This document shows positions 8,134-16,542 of a DNA stretch of 48,230 nt, one piece after another. The stretch covers positions 1 to 48,230 of the forward strand of contig NZ_MUMI01000226.1 of assembly GCF_002155975.1 (NCBI RefSeq). The letters run 5' to 3'. The stretch's first letter is position 1; each line of letters opens with the position of its first letter. Origin of the DNA: Amycolatopsis kentuckyensis. Its GTDB lineage: Bacteria > Actinomycetota > Actinomycetes > Mycobacteriales > Pseudonocardiaceae. The notes beneath the pieces are model-generated. The model was not told where the DNA came from. It worked only from the letters and a program-made list of their open reading frames with translations, and made no database searches. A program made the translations under genes and the position numbers.

Positions 8134-9321
8134 TCAGATGTCCAGCTGACGAACGCCCGTCTCGCGGAACGTCACCCGCCCGGCCGTCGCCCGTCCGCGG
8201 AGGCGGACGATTTCGTGTGGCTGCAAGCCGATCGCCACTCCGAAGGCCTCCACGTCGGGGAAGCCGCCTTGTTGGCGGCGCAGCTCCAGCGCCGTTGCCA
8301 CGCGGGCCGGCGAAAGGCCCGGCAAACTCGCCAAATCGGGCGCCGGAGCCGTGTTGACGTCCACCAAAGCCACCGGGGGTGCTGACAGCGGAGGAGCCGA
8401 CGCCGGGACGTAAGCCTCGAGCACGTCGTTCTGCCGCAGATCCCGCGTCCCCAGGCCGACCGTGAACACCCGCGATCCCGCCGACGTGCGCACCGCGACG
8501 CCGTCCCGCGCCAGGGAAAGCACCGGCAACCCCGCCGCGACGACCGTGTGCCGCTCGTTGAACGTCGTCCCGATCGGGCGCAGCACCCGGACGGACACCC
8601 CCACCGTGAACGCCGCGGTGCGCCCCTCCGGCACCTCGACCGCCGCCACCAGTGCGCCGGTGCCGAGGTCGGTGACGCCGTGCACCACCGCCGTCCCGTC
8701 GCGCCGCTCCACGGAATCGCCGGCGGGGAACGTCGTCAGCGTGTCCCCGGCCAGCGGCGGGACGTCGCACTGGAAGCCCAGCAACACCGTCGCCGCCTGG
8801 CCCGGCGGCAGCTCCTCGAGCGGTCCCGCGGGCCCGAACAGCCCGAGCACCCGGATCGGCTGGCCGTTCCGCGACAACGCAGCCAACGCACCGAACCGCA
8901 GGACGCCCTCGCGGACGACCACCTGCGCGTGAAACCCCGTCAGCGGCTCGAAAGCCGGCGCCCCCACCGACGCCACCCCCTCCGGATGGCTCAGGTCCGG
9001 CCCGACGGCTTCGTCGGTGTACAGCTCCAGCGCGTCGCCGTTGCCGAGGTCCCGCCGCCCGACGGCGACGAACACGTCCTTCAGGAACCCGGCGTCCGTC
9101 ACCGGCTCGACGTCGCTGGAGAAGAACTTCTTCCGCACCATGATCCCCAGGCGCAGGTTGTCCTCGACGATCCGATCGCCCCGGAGGAGCCGCGCGCGGG
9201 CGCCGCGGACCGCGCGCCCCGTGCTCACCTGCCCGCCGGGCAGTTCCCCGAGGCCGGGGACGGTGACCGAGTCGTGGATCGCCTTGCCGAACTCGATCAG
9301 CCCGACCCTGGTCTCGGTCAC
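8134..9321 (-). CDS. IF2-like beta-barrel repeats plus helix-hairpin-helix protein
   Basis: A 395-residue protein with no GTPase domain but with three segments that read like translation-factor beta-barrels. Residues 30-103 follow the IF2 C-terminal barrel pattern (RARLLRGDRIVEDNLRLG, then the end DLGNGDALELY). Residues 125-200 look like domain 2 of IF2/EF-Tu, with VVVREGVLRFGA and a closing PPLAGDTL. Residues 212-305 repeat the first type, ending DLRQNDVLEAY. Residues 320-377 form a ComEA-like helix-hairpin-helix: VDVNTAPAPDLASLPGLS, later GGFPDVEAF, a DNA- or RNA-backbone-binding fold. GTG 9321 overlaps the preceding stop as GTGA. It is the last gene of the AAA operon. A role in binding nucleic acid or ribosomes is inference. 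Confidence 0.6.
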   Translation of the reverse strand: MTETRVGLIEFGKAIHDSVTVPGLGELPGGQVSTGRAVRGARARLLRGDRIVEDNLRLGIMVRKKFFSSDVEPVTDAGFLKDVFVAVGRRDLGNGDALELYTDEAVGPDLSHPEGVASVGAPAFEPLTGFHAQVVVREGVLRFGALAALSRNGQPIRVLGLFGPAGPLEELPPGQAATVLLGFQCDVPPLAGDTLTTFPAGDSVERRDGTAVVHGVTDLGTGALVAAVEVPEGRTAAFTVGVSVRVLRPIGTTFNERHTVVAAGLPVLSLARDGVAVRTSAGSRVFTVGLGTRDLRQNDVLEAYVPASAPPLSAPPVALVDVNTAPAPDLASLPGLSPARVATALELRRQQGGFPDVEAFGVAIGLQPHEIVRLRGRATAGRVTFRETGVRQLDI

Positions 9322-9761
9322 GACGTGGCGGCCAGCGTGACGCTGATCGACTGGTCGGCGTTGACCCGCTCCGACTCGACGCGCATGCCCGCCTGCGCCG
9401 CCCGGTCCTTCAGCCGCGCGAGCACCGCCCGCTGCACTTCGGCCGCGTACGCCTCGTCGACCGACAACACCAGCCGCGAAGCCTCCGCGGGCACCAGACC
9501 CGGCCCGTCGACGTGCGCCACCTGGACGCCCTCGGGCCCGTAGCCGAACGTGATCCGCCGGCCCTCCCAGGCGGCGACGACCGACGTGCCGTCGTCGGTG
9601 ACCTGGGCCCGCAGCCCGGCCAAAGCGCGGGCGAGGAGATCCCGGTGCCGCATCCGCGTCCGCACCGTCACGACTCCCGGCTGCGCCTGCGCGTGCGCGG
9701 CGATCGTGGCGGCGTCGAGCTGGGCCAGTGCCTCACTGCGGAGCTTGAGCGTGACACTCAT
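9318..9761 (-). CDS. DUF1257/Ycf35-like protein
   Basis: This 147-residue cytoplasmic protein has the outline of the DUF1257 (chloroplast Ycf35) family. It has an N-terminal beta/alpha half, a central strand pair (VVAAWEGRRITFGYGPEGVQ), and a C-terminal half where a Y-x-x-x-x-x-x-x-A helix leads to the closing strand pair with NADQSISVTL. The latter matches the NADGSI-x-L ending that I associate with DUF1257. Identity is low by eye, so this call leans on context too: it is encoded beside DUF2997 and Ycf46-like genes, the same partners DUF1257 has in cyanobacteria. ATG 9761 overlaps the radical SAM stop codon (ATGA). The function of the family is unknown. Confidence 0.55.
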   Translation of the reverse strand: MSVTLKLRSEALAQLDAATIAAHAQAQPGVVTVRTRMRHRDLLARALAGLRAQVTDDGTSVVAAWEGRRITFGYGPEGVQVAHVDGPGLVPAEASRLVLSVDEAYAAEVQRAVLARLKDRAAQAGMRVESERVNADQSISVTLAATS

Positions 9762-10333
9762 CGGCGTTCCCCTTCGAGCAGCGCTTCCAGTACTTCGGTG
9801 GTGGCGAACCCGTTCAGCTCGATCGCGCCGTCCGGGGCGATCGTCAGTTCGAGGCGGTTCGGGATGGTGAAGATCGACTCGTCGTAGCGGTCGGTCAGGA
9901 AGTGGAACCGCTGGTTCGCCGAGCCCACCCACGGCCGCGACGGCTCCGGCCGGTCGGCCAGGAAAGGCCCGTCCACCAGTAGATCCGTCGAATCCAACAG
10001 CGGGGACGGCGGCAAGTCTTCCAGGACGTGCCCGGTGAACGTCATCACCGAGAGCCCCGCCGCGCGCACCGCCGCGGCGAAGTGCCCCAGCGGCCCGGCC
10101 TGGTCGAACGGCTCGCCGCCGAGCAGCGTGACGCCTTCGATGCCCTCGACCCCCAGCACCCGGGACACCAAGTCCCGCCACGGCAAGGAAAACCCGCCGC
10201 GGGTCGTCCACGTCTGCGGGTTGAAGCACCCCGGGCAGCGCACCGAACACCCCTGCGTCCACACGGCACACCGCGCACCCGGGCCTTCGGCGAGGGTGAC
10301 GTCGACGATCCGGTGCAGGTTCAGGTGTTCCAT
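9758..10333 (-). CDS. Small radical SAM protein, NrdG/activase-like
   Basis: A 191-residue minimal radical SAM protein. The cluster motif CSVRCPGC (Cys29, Cys33, Cys36) is the canonical CxxxCxxC, and GGEPFDQ near residue 80 is the SAM-binding GGE motif. The length and the N-terminal segment before the cysteines resemble NrdG-type activating enzymes, which place a glycyl radical on a partner. No glycyl-radical enzyme lies nearby, so the substrate is more likely an operon partner or a peptide. Extra tail Cys clusters such as SPASM are absent. The ATG at 10333 lies inside the end of the DUF2997 gene (13-nt overlap), and the stop overlaps the next start as ATGA. Confidence 0.82.
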   Translation of the reverse strand: MEHLNLHRIVDVTLAEGPGARCAVWTQGCSVRCPGCFNPQTWTTRGGFSLPWRDLVSRVLGVEGIEGVTLLGGEPFDQAGPLGHFAAAVRAAGLSVMTFTGHVLEDLPPSPLLDSTDLLVDGPFLADRPEPSRPWVGSANQRFHFLTDRYDESIFTIPNRLELTIAPDGAIELNGFATTEVLEALLEGERR

Positions 10334-10530
10334 TGCGACTGCTGCTGCGAAGCGGTGTCTTCCACCGAGGTGCGCCGGTAGTCCTCGGTGAACTCCGACG
10401 TCTCGGTCTCCGCGCCGAGCAGGTCCTCCAGCAGCGGGATGTAGTCGAGGCACTTCGAGCCGGTCACGCCGTGGGTCTCGGCGCTGATCGAGCCGTCCTT
10501 GCCGATCGTCACGGTCACGCGGTGCGTCAT
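10321..10530 (-). CDS. DUF2997-family small protein
   Basis: A 69-residue protein. It starts with the short strand pair RVTVTIGKDGSISAET, then HGVTGSKCLDYIPLLEDLLG: a Gly-x-x-Cys turn followed by a helix ending in an acidic tail. This strand-turn-(G-x-x-C)-helix layout is that of DUF2997, small proteins that neighbour DUF1257 and Ycf46 genes in cyanobacteria. The single conserved-looking Cys (about residue 27) is a candidate site for modification or metal/ligand binding, for example by the adjacent radical SAM enzyme; that is inference. ATG 10530 overlaps the AAA stop as ATGA, and the 3' end overlaps the radical SAM gene by 13 nt. Confidence 0.75.
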   Translation of the reverse strand: MTHRVTVTIGKDGSISAETHGVTGSKCLDYIPLLEDLLGAETETSEFTEDYRRTSVEDTASQQQSQWNT

Positions 10531-12149
10531 ACGTCGATCGTCCTCCCACTCGGTGACGCCGGTGCCGGCGGAGGCGGCGGCGCGACCGGCGCCGAACCGG
10601 AGCCCGACGTGTCCGTCGCCGCGACGGCCCTGGTCTCCGCCCAGTTCCGGATGGCCAGGATCTCGTCGGCCTGGGTGACCGACAGCGGCACGGTCGACTG
10701 CACCGCCCGCACCAGGTCGTCCCGGCGTAGCGGCCGCTTCTCGGCGAACGCGTCGACCAGGCCGGACAGCACGGCCTGCTCGATCTCGGCGCCGCTGTAG
10801 CCCGCGCTGACGTCGGCGAGCTCGGCGAACAGCCCGTCGTCCAGCCCCAGTTCGCTGCCCACGAACGGATCGGTGACGCGCTTGTGCAGGTGGATCCGCC
10901 AGATCGCGGCGCGCTCGGGCGCCGAGGGCAGGTCGACGAAGAAGATCTCGTCGAACCGGCCCTTGCGCAGGAACTCCGGCGGCAGCGAGCCGACCTGGTT
11001 CGCGGTGGCCATCACGAAGACCGGCGCCGACTTTTCCTGCATCCAGGACAGGAACGTGCCGAACACGCGCCGCGCGGTGCCGCCGTCACCGCCGCCGCCC
11101 GCGCCCGCGAGGCCCTTTTCGATCTCGTCGACCCACAGCACGCACGGCGCGATGCCCTCCGCGGTGCGGATGACCGTGCGGATGTTCTTCTCGCTCGACC
11201 CCACCAGCCCGGCGAAGACGCGCCCGAGGTCCAGCCGCAGCAGCGGCAGCCGCCACATGTTCGCGACGCACACCGCGGACAGGCTCTTGCCGCAGCCGGG
11301 GACGCCGGTGAGCAGCAGGCCCTTCGGCGCCGCGAGGTTGTACGCCGACGCCGCGGGCGTCCAGGTGCCGGTGCGCTTGGTCAGCCAGCGCTTGAGCCGG
11401 TCGAGGCCGCCGACGGCGTCGAAGCTCGTCTCCGCCGGCACGATGTCGAGCATCCCGGACCGCCGGACGGCCTGGCGCTTCTCGGCGAGGATCAGCTCGA
11501 GGTCGCTCGGATCGAGCCCGCCGCCCTCGACCAGGGCCCTGGCGAACGCGTTCTCGGCCTCGGGCAGCGTGAGGCCGCGCGCGGCGGCGACGATCACGTC
11601 CCGGTCGTCGCGGTCGATGCTGATCCGGACGTTCTGCCGGTGCGCGGCGACCATGCTGTCGAGCAGCTCGCCGATCTGGCGCTGGTCGGGCAGCGGGAAG
11701 TCGACGACGGTCGCGTCGTGCTCCAGCTCCGGCGGCACGGGCAGCGAAGGCGACACGAGGATCACGCTCAGCGGCACCGGCCGGGTCTTGAACGCGGCGG
11801 CGAGCTCCCGCAGCCGGCGCACGACGTCGGGATCGGGCCGGTGCCCGCCCTCCGACACCAGTGACGGGTGCAGGTCGGCGAACACGAAGACGGCGGGTTC
11901 ACCCCAGCCGTAGACGCGTTCGAGCGCGGCGGCCGCGGTGCGGGTCTCGCTGATCGGCGGGCCGCCCGCGGGGGCCAGCCCGGTGGTCGACGACCAGACG
12001 TAGACGCGTCGCGGGGTCCGCAGCCGGTGGGCGTCTTCGGCGACCGCGCGGATTTCCCGCAGCACCCGCTGCTCCTCGTGCGTCTCGACGACGAGCAGCG
12101 GGTAGCGCGCCTGCAGCAACTGGGTCAGCTCGTCGCGGAACCCGGCCAT
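10527..12149 (-). CDS. Ycf46-like AAA ATPase
   Basis: A 540-residue ATPase. The N-terminal ~230 residues form a degenerate RecA/AAA-like domain ([26 protein letters not shown]) without a usable Walker A. The C-terminal AAA module is complete: Walker A GVPGCGKS at 282-289, Walker B CVLWVDE at 336-342, sensor-1 Asn in ATANQ at about 384, Arg-finger region RKGRFDEIF at 395-403, and a winged-helix-like lid with [12 protein letters not shown]. This two-part design matches the cyanobacterial/chloroplast Ycf46 family. The last 30 residues are Pro/Ala-rich. ATG 12149 is preceded by GAGGGGG; the 12 codons before it are not needed. It heads the five-gene operon. The remodelling target is unknown; the neighbours suggest a protein or RNA-protein complex. 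Confidence 0.85.
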   Translation of the reverse strand: MAGFRDELTQLLQARYPLLVVETHEEQRVLREIRAVAEDAHRLRTPRRVYVWSSTTGLAPAGGPPISETRTAAAALERVYGWGEPAVFVFADLHPSLVSEGGHRPDPDVVRRLRELAAAFKTRPVPLSVILVSPSLPVPPELEHDATVVDFPLPDQRQIGELLDSMVAAHRQNVRISIDRDDRDVIVAAARGLTLPEAENAFARALVEGGGLDPSDLELILAEKRQAVRRSGMLDIVPAETSFDAVGGLDRLKRWLTKRTGTWTPAASAYNLAAPKGLLLTGVPGCGKSLSAVCVANMWRLPLLRLDLGRVFAGLVGSSEKNIRTVIRTAEGIAPCVLWVDEIEKGLAGAGGGGDGGTARRVFGTFLSWMQEKSAPVFVMATANQVGSLPPEFLRKGRFDEIFFVDLPSAPERAAIWRIHLHKRVTDPFVGSELGLDDGLFAELADVSAGYSGAEIEQAVLSGLVDAFAEKRPLRRDDLVRAVQSTVPLSVTQADEILAIRNWAETRAVAATDTSGSGSAPVAPPPPPAPASPSGRTIDV

Positions 12150-12186
12150 CGATCGCCCCCTCGAAGTCCGTTCGGACCTTACCAAC

Positions 12187-13086
12187 TCACGCGTCGACGA
12201 CGAGGATCTCGTACGTCGGGCTGGTGGGCGGGTAGCCGCTGTAGATGTGGGAGTTGACGACGGCGAGGTGGCTGCCGACCTTGAGCGCCGAGACCGGCTG
12301 GTCGAACAGCGGGTCGGTGATCGTGCCGGCGGGGGTGCCGTGGCTCAGGCCGCCGTCGAGACACCATCGGGTGATCTTGTCGTCGAGCTGGACCGCCCAG
12401 AGCCGGTTCCCTTCGAGCACGAGGCTGGCGACGCTGGGCGCGGCCACGCCCGCGATCTCTTCGCTGACCCCGGTGCGCGGGTTGATCGTGTACACCTTGC
12501 CGGGGATCGTCGCGGCCACGAGCAGGGTGTTGCCGGACGGCGTGGCGATGACGTCGTTCATGAAGAAGTTCCCCGGTGAGCCGCCCGCGCCCGGCCCGGT
12601 CAGCGGCAGGGTGCGCGGCGTCCCGGGCCGGCCGGCCACGACGGGCACGAAGAACAGCTGCGGGTGGTAGGAGTCGGTGAACCAGGCGCCCTGCGGCGTC
12701 ACCACCACGTCGTTGACGTAGGACGTCTGCGGGTCGCCGAAGGTGAAGTCCGCGACCTTCGCCTTGGTGCGGACGTCGTAGACGTAGGCCTTGCCGCCGA
12801 TCGCGCCGGCGACGAACAGCAGGCCGTGGCGCCGGTCGAAGTCCACCCCGGCCGCCATCTGGCCGGGCGGTGCCTCGATGAAGCGCTCGGCCGTGCCGCC
12901 CCGGACGTCCTCGCGGAAGATCGTGCCGGCGATGAGGTCGCCGGTGTAGTAGGTGCCGCCGCCGGCCGCGGTGATCCCCTCGGCGGACGTGGCGCCGGGC
13001 AGCACGATCACCTTCGCCGCCGCCGACGCCGGTGTGGCCGGCACGAGCAGCGCGATCGCCGCGGCCAGAGCCAGGATTCTGCGCAT
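12187..13086 (-). CDS. Secreted SMP-30/NHL-like beta-propeller protein
   Basis: A 299-residue exported protein with a clean Sec signal peptide (MRRILALAAAIALLVPATPASA, cleavage after ASA near residue 22). The mature part is a series of beta-blades with W/Y-Gly-Asp turns (GTYYTGDLIAGTIF, GLLFVAGAIGGKAYVYD, NTLLVAATIPGKVYTI), as in SMP-30/gluconolactonase and NHL propellers. The start is the second ATG of the frame, where the basic n-region begins. The stop is 37 nt before the AAA gene on the same strand, so it could be first in that transcript, though an exported propeller has no obvious link to cytoplasmic partners. A lactonase or binding role cannot be decided. Confidence 0.7.
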   Translation of the reverse strand: MRRILALAAAIALLVPATPASAAAKVIVLPGATSAEGITAAGGGTYYTGDLIAGTIFREDVRGGTAERFIEAPPGQMAAGVDFDRRHGLLFVAGAIGGKAYVYDVRTKAKVADFTFGDPQTSYVNDVVVTPQGAWFTDSYHPQLFFVPVVAGRPGTPRTLPLTGPGAGGSPGNFFMNDVIATPSGNTLLVAATIPGKVYTINPRTGVSEEIAGVAAPSVASLVLEGNRLWAVQLDDKITRWCLDGGLSHGTPAGTITDPLFDQPVSALKVGSHLAVVNSHIYSGYPPTSPTYEILVVDA

Positions 13087-13188
13087 CGGGTTCCCTCCCT
13101 CTTCCCCGGGGGATCCTGCCACCGTGCTGGCTGACCGGGTACCTGGTTCCTAGACTCGGCGGGGTCACCGTCGACTTCAGGAGGCACC

Positions 13189-14847
13189 ATGCCTGACGCG
13201 CCCGCCTTGCCGAGCTACGCCTCGGGAACCTCGGAGGTCCCGCTGCTCGGGGACACCATCGGCGACAACTTCGACCGGACGGTGGCCGCGTTCGGGGACC
13301 GGGACGCCCTCGTCGACCGGGCCGCCGGCCGGCGGTGGACCTACCGGGAACTCGCCGACGAAGTGACGGCGCTGGCGCTGGGGCTGGTCGCGCAGGGAAT
13401 CGGCAAGGGCGACCGGGTCGGCATCTGGTCGCCGAACCGGGCGGAGTGGACGTTCCTCCAGTACGCGACGGCGAAGATCGGCGCCATCCTGGTCAACATC
13501 AACCCCGCCTACCGCGCGCACGAGCTGGAGTACGTCCTCAACCAGGCCGGCATCCGGCTGCTGGTGGCGTCGGACGCGTTCAAGACGTCGGACTACCCCG
13601 CGATGGCCGAGGAGGTGCGCGAGAAGTGCGCGGGGCTCGAACAGGTCGTCATCCTGGGCGGCGAGGGCTGGCAGGCGCTGCTGGACGCCGGCCGCGGCGG
13701 CGATCAGGCGCGGCTGGCGCACCTGCAGGCCGGGCTGTCCGCCGACGACCCGATCAACATCCAGTACACGTCCGGGACCACGGGCTTCCCCAAGGGCGCC
13801 ACGCTGTCCCACCACAACATCCTGAACAACGGCTACTTCGTCGGCGAGCTCTGCAACTACACCGAGCAGGACAAGGTCTGCATCCCGGTGCCCTTCTACC
13901 ACTGCTTCGGCATGGTGATGGGCAACCTGGCCTGCACCAGCCACGGCGCCTGCATGGTCATCCCGGCACCCGCGTTCGACCCGAAAGCCACCCTCGAGGC
14001 GGTCGCGGCCGAGCGGTGCACGTCGCTCTACGGCGTGCCGACGATGTTCATCGCCGAGCTCAACCACCCGGACTTCGGCGAGTTCGACCTGTCGTCGCTG
14101 CGCACCGGGATCATGGCCGGTTCGCCGTGCCCGGTCGAGGTGATGAAGCAGGTCATCGACCGGATGGGGATGGCGGAGGTGTCCATCTGCTACGGCATGA
14201 CCGAGACGTCCCCGGTGTCGACGCAGACCCGGTCCGACGACTCGATCGAGCGCCGCGTGTCGACGGTCGGACGGGTCGGGCCGCACCTGGAGGTCAAGGT
14301 CGTCGACCCCGAAACCGGCCTGACGGTCCCGCGCGGCGAGCCGGGCGAGCTGTGCACCCGCGGGTATTCGGTGATGCTCGGGTACTGGGAACAGCCGGAC
14401 AAGACGGCCGAGGCGATCGACGCGGCCCGGTGGATGCACACCGGCGACCTGGCGGTGATGGACGACGACAGCTACCTCAACATCACCGGCCGCATCAAGG
14501 ACATGGTCATCCGCGGCGGCGAAAACCTGTACCCGCGCGAGATCGAGGAGTTCCTCTACACGCACCCGGACATCCTCGACGCGCAGGTGATCGGCGTCCC
14601 GGACGAGAAGTACGGCGAAGAGCTGATGGCCTGGGTGCGGATGCGCGAGGGAGCTTCGCCGTTGACCGCGGAGCAGGTGCGCGAGTTCTGCGAAGGCAAG
14701 CTCGCACGCTACAAGATCCCGCGGTACGTCCACGTCGTCGAGGAGTTCCCGATGACGGTGACCGGCAAGGTCCGCAAGGTCGAGATGCGCGAGAAGTCGA
14801 TCAGCCTGCTGGGCCTGGAGGAAGCGGCGGCGGCGAAGCACGCCTAA
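13189..14847 (+). CDS. Acyl-CoA synthetase (AMP-binding, FadD-like)
   Basis: A 552-residue ANL-superfamily enzyme that activates a carboxylic acid with ATP to an acyl-AMP and then to the CoA thioester. Motifs: phosphate-binding [11 protein letters not shown] at 193-203, [10 protein letters not shown] starting near 335, the hinge/A8 region [20 protein letters not shown] near 440-460, and the catalytic Lys in MTVTGKVRK close to the C-terminus. The best match in mind is the medium/long-chain fatty-acyl-CoA synthase group. AGGAGG lies 5 nt before the ATG. It is divergent from the propeller gene, sharing a 100-nt promoter region, and ends before a strong terminator that faces the R2lox gene. Confidence 0.92.
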   Translation: MPDAPALPSYASGTSEVPLLGDTIGDNFDRTVAAFGDRDALVDRAAGRRWTYRELADEVTALALGLVAQGIGKGDRVGIWSPNRAEWTFLQYATAKIGAILVNINPAYRAHELEYVLNQAGIRLLVASDAFKTSDYPAMAEEVREKCAGLEQVVILGGEGWQALLDAGRGGDQARLAHLQAGLSADDPINIQYTSGTTGFPKGATLSHHNILNNGYFVGELCNYTEQDKVCIPVPFYHCFGMVMGNLACTSHGACMVIPAPAFDPKATLEAVAAERCTSLYGVPTMFIAELNHPDFGEFDLSSLRTGIMAGSPCPVEVMKQVIDRMGMAEVSICYGMTETSPVSTQTRSDDSIERRVSTVGRVGPHLEVKVVDPETGLTVPRGEPGELCTRGYSVMLGYWEQPDKTAEAIDAARWMHTGDLAVMDDDSYLNITGRIKDMVIRGGENLYPREIEEFLYTHPDILDAQVIGVPDEKYGEELMAWVRMREGASPLTAEQVREFCEGKLARYKIPRYVHVVEEFPMTVTGKVRKVEMREKSISLLGLEEAAAAKHA

Positions 14848-14873
14848 ACCGATCAGGGCGGCCGGGCGTGGTT

Positions 14874-14893
14874 CCTTCGCGATTGCGCGAAGG
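14874..14893 (+). other. 8-bp hairpin upstream of a tiny ORF
   Basis: CCTTCGCG (14874-14881) and CGCGAAGG (14886-14893) pair perfectly around an ATTG loop, 26 nt after the acyl-CoA synthetase stop. The right arm abuts and partly contains the Shine-Dalgarno of the tiny ORF at 14904, so folding could mask it. Confidence 0.5.
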
Positions 14894-14903
14894 GAGGCAA
14901 GCG

Positions 14904-14930
14904 ATGATCATCTCCGGCTGGGAGTGGTGA
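14904..14930 (+). CDS. Possible 8-residue peptide ORF (MIISGWEW)
   Basis: An eight-codon frame with ATG at 14904 and TGA at 14928-14930. It is preceded by AGGGAGG (14891-14897) at an ideal 6-nt spacing, which is better than many real genes here. Two of the eight residues are Trp. It lies between a small hairpin and a perfect 15-bp hairpin terminator that begins 5 nt after its stop. No gene follows on this strand, so a conventional attenuator leader is unlikely. It may be a chance frame, a bonsai peptide, or a translated element that affects the 3' end of the fadD-like mRNA. Conservation is the deciding evidence and cannot be checked here. Confidence 0.25.
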   Translation: MIISGWEW

Positions 14931-14935
14931 ACAGC

Positions 14936-14969
14936 GGTGCGGGGCACCTTCGTAAAGGTGCCCCGCACC
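14936..14969. terminator. Perfect 15-bp hairpin terminator, bidirectional
   Basis: GGTGCGGGGCACCTT (14936-14950) pairs without a mismatch with AAGGTGCCCCGCACC (14955-14969) around a CGTA loop. It sits between the convergent acyl-CoA synthetase and R2lox genes, 4 nt from the R2lox stop. It lacks a long U-tract, which is common for actinomycete terminators. Confidence 0.85.
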
Positions 14970-14973
14970 CGCC

Positions 14974-15942
14974 TCAGCCCACCGCCGCGGCGGCTTCCGC
15001 GATCGCTTTGGCGTCCTCCTCGCCGAAGGTTTCCTCCAGCTGCTCCGGCGAGTAGTCGACGTCGATCTGCTCCACCGGCATCCCGCGGGCCGACTCGATC
15101 GCGCCCAGCCGCCGCTGCGCCCGGTCCGCCGCGTACTGGACGATTTCCTGCGGGTCGTTGTCGAACGGCAGTTCCTCGAACTGGTCCTGCACCCACTGGA
15201 TCATGTTCAGCGCGTGCGGCAGCAGCTCGCCCATCCGCTGCTGCACCGCGTCCCACAGCGAGTCGTCCGCGGCGACGTGGCGGCGGCAGGTGAACGTGCC
15301 CCAGGCCATGTGGCGGCGCTCGTCGTCGCCGATGCGGCGGACCAGTTCCTGCATGCCCGGCAGGATGTCGTGCTGGGTGCAGATCAGCTGCCACGAGTAG
15401 TACCCGGTGAGCGCGAGGCTGCCCTCGATCACGTGGTTGTAGGTGACGCTCGCGCGGATCTGGTTGAGCGGGCTGGGGTCGTCCTCCAGCGCCCGCAGCG
15501 ACTGCGGCAGCTCTTCGTAGAACAGCTTGCGGTAGTGCGGGTTCTCGGCGACGTACGGGTGGAGGTCCCCGGTCAGGCCGACCGCGTCCATCCAGCGCCG
15601 GAACACCTCGGTGTGCTTGGCTTCCTCGAAGCAGAACTGCGTCAGGTACATCTCGTCGCCGAACCGGCCGGTCGCCGACATCGCCCGCATGAACGGCTGG
15701 ATGTCCTCGGTGACGGCCTCTTCGCCGGCGATGAACTGCGCGACCAGGTACGTCGTGCTGCGCTGCTGCTCGGGGTTGAGCGTGTCCCAGCCTTCGCGTT
15801 CACGGCTGAAGTCGATGTCCGCCGGGTTCCAGAACTTCTTGTTGCCCTTGACGAACAGCCGCAGCGGGAACGAGTCCCAGTTCAGCCCGCCCTTGCGCAG
15901 TGAGGAGAATCCGGTCCGGAGTTCCGGGAGCGTGTCGGTCAT
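14974..15942 (-). CDS. R2-like ligand-binding oxidase (R2lox, Mn/Fe)
   Basis: A 322-residue ferritin-fold protein related to ribonucleotide reductase R2 but of the R2lox group (M. tuberculosis Rv0233 type). All metal ligands are present at the family spacing: Glu74, Glu107, His110, Glu173, Glu208 and His211 ([32 protein letters not shown]). Val77 and Tyr168 are at the positions that form the Val-Tyr ether crosslink in R2lox. It should assemble a heterodinuclear Mn/Fe site, bind a fatty-acid-like ligand and carry out two-electron oxidations; the true substrate is not known for the family. ATG 15942 overlaps the TetR stop by 4 nt, so regulator and oxidase form one operon. Confidence 0.92.
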   Translation of the reverse strand: MTDTLPELRTGFSSLRKGGLNWDSFPLRLFVKGNKKFWNPADIDFSREREGWDTLNPEQQRSTTYLVAQFIAGEEAVTEDIQPFMRAMSATGRFGDEMYLTQFCFEEAKHTEVFRRWMDAVGLTGDLHPYVAENPHYRKLFYEELPQSLRALEDDPSPLNQIRASVTYNHVIEGSLALTGYYSWQLICTQHDILPGMQELVRRIGDDERRHMAWGTFTCRRHVAADDSLWDAVQQRMGELLPHALNMIQWVQDQFEELPFDNDPQEIVQYAADRAQRRLGAIESARGMPVEQIDVDYSPEQLEETFGEEDAKAIAEAAAAVG

Positions 15943-16538
15943 CGTTTCACTCCATTGTGGACGAATTGGCGGATGGCGGGTTCCAGTACCGCGGTGACGG
16001 CGTCGGCCGCTTCGGCCGCCGAGTGCGTGGGAAGCACCAGGTGCGACAGGGAAAGCCGCACGGCGGTCTCCGCGAGCAGGGCCGCGGCTCCGGCGGACAA
16101 TCCGGGTTCGAGCTCGCGGTACTGCCCGGCGGCGAGGTCCACGGCCGCGGTGAGGATCGGTTCGCCCCTGGTCGTGAGCAGCGGCAGCAGGTCTTCGCCC
16201 GCTTCGGTGCCGAGCGCCGCCGCGACCAGGCGGTTCTCCCGCGCGTGCTCGATCGTGTAGACGACGGCGTGGTGGATGCCCGCCAGGAGCCCGTCCGCCG
16301 TTTCGAACCGCTGCCGGATCCCGTCGAGGAACTCCGACGCGGTGCGCAGCGCCACCGCCTGGGTCAGCGCCGCCTTGTTCCCGAACTCGTTGTAGACCGT
16401 CTGCCTGCTCACGCCGGCCTTCGCGGCGACGTCGGCCATCCGCAGGCCCGCGTGGCCGCGGTCCGGCAGCAGGTCGGCGGCGGCGTCGAGCAGTGCTTCG
16501 CGCAGGGACGCCTTTGTCCGTTCGGTGAAGCTGGTCAC
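15939..16538 (-). CDS. TetR-family regulator of the R2lox operon
   Basis: A 199-residue TetR regulator. The helix-turn-helix lies at about 30-55 ([27 protein letters not shown]), followed by an all-helical ligand-binding domain. The start is GTG 16538, with AAGG a few bases upstream; there is no ATG in frame before it. It is first in an operon with the R2lox gene, the same pairing I recall for Rv0232-Rv0233. The palindrome 5 nt upstream of its start is the obvious operator, so it very likely represses itself and R2lox and perhaps the divergent HAD gene. The inducing ligand may be a fatty acid or an R2lox substrate; this is inference. Confidence 0.9.
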   Translation of the reverse strand: MTSFTERTKASLREALLDAAADLLPDRGHAGLRMADVAAKAGVSRQTVYNEFGNKAALTQAVALRTASEFLDGIRQRFETADGLLAGIHHAVVYTIEHARENRLVAAALGTEAGEDLLPLLTTRGEPILTAAVDLAAGQYRELEPGLSAGAAALLAETAVRLSLSHLVLPTHSAAEAADAVTAVLEPAIRQFVHNGVKR

Positions 16539-16542
16539 ACTT

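Noticed and set aside
9758-10333. Radical SAM protein as activator of an anaerobic ribonucleotide reductase
   Set aside because: No NrdD-type glycyl-radical enzyme is in the window, and the gene is overlapped with DUF2997 and DUF1257-like genes instead.
13177-14841. A 554-residue minus-strand frame opposite the acyl-CoA synthetase
   Set aside because: No recognisable motifs and it would overlap a gene with complete ANL motifs and AGGAGG.
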